Virus record (IMG/VR): IMGVR_UViG_3300036770_005682
Coordinates: 1-64,000 of that record
Reading direction: 5' to 3' (one strand)
DNA from: a virus
Length of the DNA stretch: 64,000 nt
Made by a program: the position numbers and the translations under genes. Numbering within the stretch: position 1 is the stretch's first letter; each line of letters begins with the position of its first letter. Below are positions 61,124 to 64,000 of this stretch, piece by piece. The notes under the pieces are model-generated. The model was not told the origin of the DNA, searched no databases, and was given only the letters and a program-made list of their open reading frames with translations.

Positions 61124-62461
61124 ATGTCTTACGACGAAGCAAGAGTGCGTGAGCTTCAAAGCGCACTAAGAGTAAAGATGGCCGAGAACAAGCAAATTGC
61201 TGATTCGTTCAAGGTCGAGGACGGCACCGTTGTCGTTTCCTCAGAGCAAAAGTCAGCTTTTGACAACAACATGCGTGACATCCGCGAAATTCGTAGCCTC
61301 ATCGATGGCCTCGAGCAGATGAAGGATGTCGACGGCTGGAGCCGCGAAGAGGGTTCTTCCGTTGCTGTTGAGTATGCAGCCAAGAGTGCGGAGAATGCCC
61401 TTAACGAGGCAGCCCGCGAGTTCGGCTTCAAGTCAATCGGCGAAATGTTCGTCAACTCACCAGAGTTCAAGTCACTCCAGGGTGGCCGCAATGGCGCAAA
61501 CATGGTTACCCCATGGCAAGCCGGTCTTTCACTCACCAGCTATGGTGTGAAGGACGTTTACTCGGCGCTGCCTTCAGGTACACCAGGCTCATTCGGCACC
61601 ATCCAGCGTGACCCGATTGTCACACCTCCGACCCGCACAAAGCGTGTTCGCGACCTGTTCCCAACTCGTACCACGACAGCAGCTGTCATTGAGTACTTCC
61701 GCCAGCTTGGTTTCACAAGCGCCGGCGGCGGCACCAATAACGCCGCTGCTGTTGCAGAGCGCAGTGGAAGTGCATTCGGTGCAAAGCCACAGTCGAGCAT
61801 GGTGTTCGTTGGTGAGCAAGCTCCAGTTCGCACACTCGCACACTGGGAAGCTGCACACCGCAACGTTCTAGCCGACGAGCCACAGCTCCGCAGCATCATC
61901 GACAATGAGTTGATGTACGGTCTACGTCTTCTCGAGGACGACCAAATCCTCAACGGAGACGGAACTGGTGAGAACCTCACTGGCGTTCTGCAGACAACGG
62001 GTATCCAGGAGTACGCATGGTCGGATGGTGCAACCCTTCCGGTCGCCGACACCAAGGCGGATGCAATCCGTCGTGCGGCTACTCTCTCGTTCTTGTCATA
62101 CTACGAGCCAACTGGCGTGGTTATGCACCCGAACGACTGGGAAGACATCGAACTGACCAAGGATGCCAACGGCCAATACCTCGTCGCAGTTTCAGTTGCG
62201 ATGGGTGGCGAGCCAAAAATCTGGCGTCTCCCAATCATCGACACACCAGCAATCGCAGAGGGCACAGCTCTCGTCGGAGCTTTCGGCACCGGCGCACAGC
62301 TGTACGACCGCGAGCAGGCAAGTATCAGAATCTCTGAGCAGCACGCAGACTTCTTCGTGCGCAACGCGATTGTGGTACTCGCTGAGCAGCGTCTCGCCCT
62401 CGCGGTTAAGCGTCCAGAGGCCTTCGTAAAGGTGACATTCGACGGCGCACCAACCGTTTAG
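61124..62461 (+). CDS. Major capsid protein, HK97 fold
   Basis: A 445-aa protein. ATG 61124 follows AAGGAGAAAATCCA. Residues 1-118 form a helical delta-like domain (RVRELQSALRVKMAENKQIA, MRDIREIRSLIDGLEQMKDV). GGRNG at residues 120-124 (61481-61495) follows, near where HK97 removes its delta domain. The HK97 core comes next: GIQEYAWSDG, RAATLSFLSYYEPTGVVMHP, WEDIELTKDANGQYL, and the C-terminal LVGAFGTGAQLYDREQASIR and FVRNAIVVLAEQRLALAVKR. Codons are strongly biased to CGT/CGC, AAC, GAC and CTC, unlike the giant genes, as expected for the most abundant protein. Confidence 0.92.
   Translation: MSYDEARVRELQSALRVKMAENKQIADSFKVEDGTVVVSSEQKSAFDNNMRDIREIRSLIDGLEQMKDVDGWSREEGSSVAVEYAAKSAENALNEAAREFGFKSIGEMFVNSPEFKSLQGGRNGANMVTPWQAGLSLTSYGVKDVYSALPSGTPGSFGTIQRDPIVTPPTRTKRVRDLFPTRTTTAAVIEYFRQLGFTSAGGGTNNAAAVAERSGSAFGAKPQSSMVFVGEQAPVRTLAHWEAAHRNVLADEPQLRSIIDNELMYGLRLLEDDQILNGDGTGENLTGVLQTTGIQEYAWSDGATLPVADTKADAIRRAATLSFLSYYEPTGVVMHPNDWEDIELTKDANGQYLVAVSVAMGGEPKIWRLPIIDTPAIAEGTALVGAFGTGAQLYDREQASIRISEQHADFFVRNAIVVLAEQRLALAVKRPEAFVKVTFDGAPTV
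61481..61495 (+). other. Putative delta-domain cleavage region in the capsid protein
   Basis: Encodes GGRNG after about 119 residues. It resembles the GRMG core that separates domains in the giant proteins and lies at the delta/core boundary expected for an HK97-type capsid. Cleavage is inferred. Confidence 0.4.
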
Positions 62462-62484
62462 TAAATAGCCGCTACTAAGGACCG

Positions 62485-62516
62485 AGCCCCTGGGTGTAAA
62501 AACCCGGGGGCTTTGT
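62485..62516 (+). terminator. Rho-independent terminator after the capsid gene
   Basis: An 11-bp stem: AGCCCCTGGGT pairs with ACCCGGGGGCT (one G-U pair), with a six-base loop GTAAAA, followed by TTGT. It lies 23 bases behind the capsid stop and should end the head operon transcript. Confidence 0.85.
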
Positions 62517-62521
62517 CTATG

Positions 62522-62536
62522 TGGGATAATGTTTAT
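62522..62536 (+). promoter_or_regulatory. Extended -10 promoter, probably leaderless
   Basis: TGG-GATAAT (62522-62530) lies directly behind the terminator and ends six bases before ATG 62537, a spacing that would start the transcript at or next to the start codon. No ribosome binding site is present. Confidence 0.5.
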
Positions 62537-62935
62537 ATGAGCCAGCGTTTTTGGTACGGAGCAACAGTTTTGAATGTCGTTGATGGTGACACAATCGACC
62601 TAATGATTGACCTTGGGTTTAATATTCACCATAAAATTAGAGTACGCCTTTATGGTGTTAATACACCAGAATCCAGGACATCAAACAAGGAAGAAAAGGC
62701 TCTTGGCCTTAAAGCAAAAGGTTTCACTAAGGACTGGCTGGATTCACATAAGTGGGTTTATGTAAATACCATTCCAGACAAAAACGACAAGTACGGTCGT
62801 ATCCTTGCAAAAATATATAGCTCTGAGAACATCAACGATACCGCTACGGCATGTCTAAACAATGACATTATTGAGTCAGGATTGGCACGTGAGTACTATG
62901 GTGTCGGAGACAAAACATGGGTGGAATTTAAATGA
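62537..62935 (+). CDS. Staphylococcal nuclease (thermonuclease) family protein
   Basis: A 132-aa protein. ATG 62537 is chosen because it immediately precedes the conserved core and follows the promoter; in-frame upstream starts overlap the promoter. The SNase pattern is clear: ATVLNVVDGDTIDLMIDLGF with the metal-binding Asp residues, KIRVRLYGVNTPESRT with the catalytic Arg and Glu, KAKGFTKDWLDSHKWVYVNT, DKYGRILAKIY and IIESGLAREYYG. The enzyme degrades DNA or RNA with calcium. It could attack host nucleic acid or trim DNA. It overlaps the next gene by 4 bases. Confidence 0.88.
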   Translation: MSQRFWYGATVLNVVDGDTIDLMIDLGFNIHHKIRVRLYGVNTPESRTSNKEEKALGLKAKGFTKDWLDSHKWVYVNTIPDKNDKYGRILAKIYSSENINDTATACLNNDIIESGLAREYYGVGDKTWVEFK

Positions 62936-63288
62936 ACGAGAATAACTCATTAATGAACATAATCTCGGCGCTTGTTGGGGGCGGCGGCATCAGGATTGTA
63001 AAAATACAGCAAGAGAAGCCAACGCTCCAGCCGGAAGAAAGAGAACTAGCAGACGCCTTAGTTTCAATATCCAAGAAATACGGGAAATTTAACGAAGATG
63101 GCAAGGGGATATGGGCTGGATATAAATCTGCAGCAGAAAATCAGAAAGCTTCGATAGGGGTTAAGTGCTCTAATTGCGTTCTATACCAGGGCGGTTCATC
63201 TTGCAAAATACTTGCAATACCAGTAGAGTCTGATGGCAAATGCAGATTTGCAGTGATACCAGACGGCGTAGTTAAAGGGTACAAGTGA
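62932..63288 (+). CDS. Hypothetical protein downstream of the capsid gene
   Basis: A 118-aa protein coupled to the nuclease gene (ATGA). The N-terminus is hydrophobic and Gly-rich (LMNIISALVGGGGIRIVKIQ). A helical part (ERELADALVSISKKYGKFNE) follows, then a short Cys cluster, GVKCSNCVLYQGGSSCKILA with FAVIPDGVVKGYK. The CxxC...C..C arrangement resembles a high-potential iron-sulfur-like or small zinc motif seen in phage capsid-adjacent proteins. Function not known. Confidence 0.5.
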   Translation: MNENNSLMNIISALVGGGGIRIVKIQQEKPTLQPEERELADALVSISKKYGKFNEDGKGIWAGYKSAAENQKASIGVKCSNCVLYQGGSSCKILAIPVESDGKCRFAVIPDGVVKGYK

Positions 63289-63554
63289 AGAAGAAGTTCA
63301 GCGACGACGTAGAAAGCCTAAAAGGCGAGATAGACGCCCTTGAGCGTGAGGTTGCATTTCTGAAGAAAGAAATTGAATCAATCTACAAGACCATGCAATT
63401 CTATGTAGAGAGACTCAAGCAAGTTGAATCACAAAAACAGAAGGCCTATACGCGCGGAATACAGCTCACAAATACGGCCGAAGACACACTGGGTGGTTTG
63501 CTGCAGAATATTGGTCAAACATATGGCCAAATAGGCGACATCACCCACAAATAG
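63285..63554 (+). CDS. Coiled-coil hypothetical protein
   Basis: An 89-aa protein, starting GTG within the stop of the previous gene. Most of it is a long heptad-patterned helix (DDVESLKGEIDALEREVAFL, KKEIESIYKTMQFYVERLKQ), followed by a Gly/Gln-rich tail. It is the last rightward gene; its stop abuts the stop of the convergent leftward gene with no space between. Confidence 0.5.
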   Translation: MKKKFSDDVESLKGEIDALEREVAFLKKEIESIYKTMQFYVERLKQVESQKQKAYTRGIQLTNTAEDTLGGLLQNIGQTYGQIGDITHK

Positions 63555-63830
63555 CTATCTGTAGTGGTTTCTCCACTGTGAAGGTGAGTGCGATTCCTCT
63601 ATAGCCTGACGATGTTCGTCATCCTCATACAAACGCACAATATGCACGCATGGGTCATGCTCTTCGAACTCTTCATCTTCTGCTGGCGAAGTCGGCAACC
63701 CGTCATGGGTGTAGCAGACAGGTGGCCCGCACCAACCCATTTTTATGCCATAGGACATCCATTCATTAAATGACATACCCTGGGCTTTGTAGTAATCATG
63801 GTCCATATTTGGTGCGTCTTGACCAACCAC
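63555..63830 (-). CDS. Conserved actinobacteriophage hypothetical protein
   Basis: A 91-aa protein. The GTG at 63830 is chosen because AAGGAG lies seven bases upstream and it overlaps the previous stop by one base (TAGTG). An ATG at 63851 would overlap more and lacks a ribosome site. The sequence MSYGIKMGWCGPPVCYTHDG, then EDEEFEEHDPCVHIVRLYED and HSPSQWRNHYR is one I recall as widespread in phages of Actinobacteria. It has no known function. Its Cys and His residues could bind metal. Confidence 0.7.
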   Translation of the reverse strand: MVGQDAPNMDHDYYKAQGMSFNEWMSYGIKMGWCGPPVCYTHDGLPTSPAEDEEFEEHDPCVHIVRLYEDDEHRQAIEESHSPSQWRNHYR

Positions 63831-64000
63831 TATTTGCTCCTTCTTATGCATGACTCACAGGTCACTATATTGCGGTCGTTTGATATCTGTTCTGATGGCG
63901 GGTTTATCCAGCCACATACAGTTACGTCAACGACGGAAATATTATCTTTGTCAATTCGCTCCCCGTACCAGAGGTGAATTGGTTTTATTTCTGGCTTTTC
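63830..64000 (-). CDS. C-terminal part of a hypothetical protein (runs off the window)
   Basis: The last 56 codons of a leftward frame, ending TAG 63832-63830. The visible part includes KPIHLWYGERIDKDNISVVD, VTVCGWINPPSEQ and VTCESCIRRSK; the CESC near the end and the single Cys before it suggest a small zinc site. It overlaps the next start by one base, so both belong to the same operon, whose beginning is outside the window. Confidence 0.55.
   Translation of the reverse strand, partial: EKPEIKPIHLWYGERIDKDNISVVDVTVCGWINPPSEQISNDRNIVTCESCIRRSK

Noticed and set aside
1-64000. CRISPR array, integrase or transposase
   Set aside because: No regularly spaced direct repeats and no tyrosine/serine recombinase or DDE transposase pattern were seen in any frame.

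Overview
The window is an internal piece of a large tailed-phage genome, open at both ends. A contractile tail is shown by the sheath, tail tube, gp25-like wedge and gpJ-like wedge genes. The head is of HK97 type: HK97-like portal, S78 prohead protease and HK97-fold major capsid protein. Several conserved hypotheticals resemble proteins I know from phages of Actinobacteria, and one intergenic site matches the actinobacterial DnaA-box form TTGTCCACA. An actinobacterial host is therefore my best guess, but it is inference.

Layout. 1-17668 (minus): the head-tail connection and tail module, transcribed right to left. Its order is adaptor, morphogenesis/completion proteins, sheath, tube, frameshifted chaperone pair, tape measure with a C-terminal M15 peptidase, hub proteins, spike, gp25, gpJ, gpI-like, then small fibre-region proteins. 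17671-22270 (minus): a DNA-recombination cluster (ParB-like, RuvC-like, HNH, Cas4/RecB-like nuclease, Rad52-like annealing protein, unknowns). 22304-23614 (minus): terminase large subunit. The strand then switches. 23679-30438 (plus): small membrane protein, portal-MuF fusion, a prohead protease with extra domains, and Cys-rich/PepSY-like companions. 30459-60796 (plus): about 30 kb of translationally coupled genes, including four giant proteins (1713, 2459, 1264 and 3462 aa) and one of 685 aa. 61124-62461: major capsid protein, followed by a terminator, a nuclease and small genes. 63555-64000 (minus): the start of another leftward block.

The striking part is the 30-kb locus. Its proteins are chains of unrelated enzymatic or regulatory domains: two zincin-type peptidase motifs, a DEDDh exonuclease, DUF3626-like domains, a Nudix hydrolase, a tandem helix-turn-helix array, a J domain, a zeta-type P-loop kinase and a DUF5872-like module. 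This is the architecture described as phage 'polyvalent proteins', thought to enter the host with the DNA. Between the domains, 16 times in four proteins, there is a short element I-[ST]-G-[RQ]-M-[GAST], written with many different synonymous codons. Related forms occur inside the prohead protease (ASGRMG) and in the capsid protein at the expected delta-domain boundary (GGRNG). I infer that these are processing sites of the head protease, so that polyproteins packaged in the prohead are cut into a set of separate injected effectors. The sequence shows the motif and its placement; cleavage itself is a hypothesis.

No tRNA gene, CRISPR array, insertion sequence, integrase or DNA polymerase was recognised in this window. 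I did not identify a small terminase subunit.
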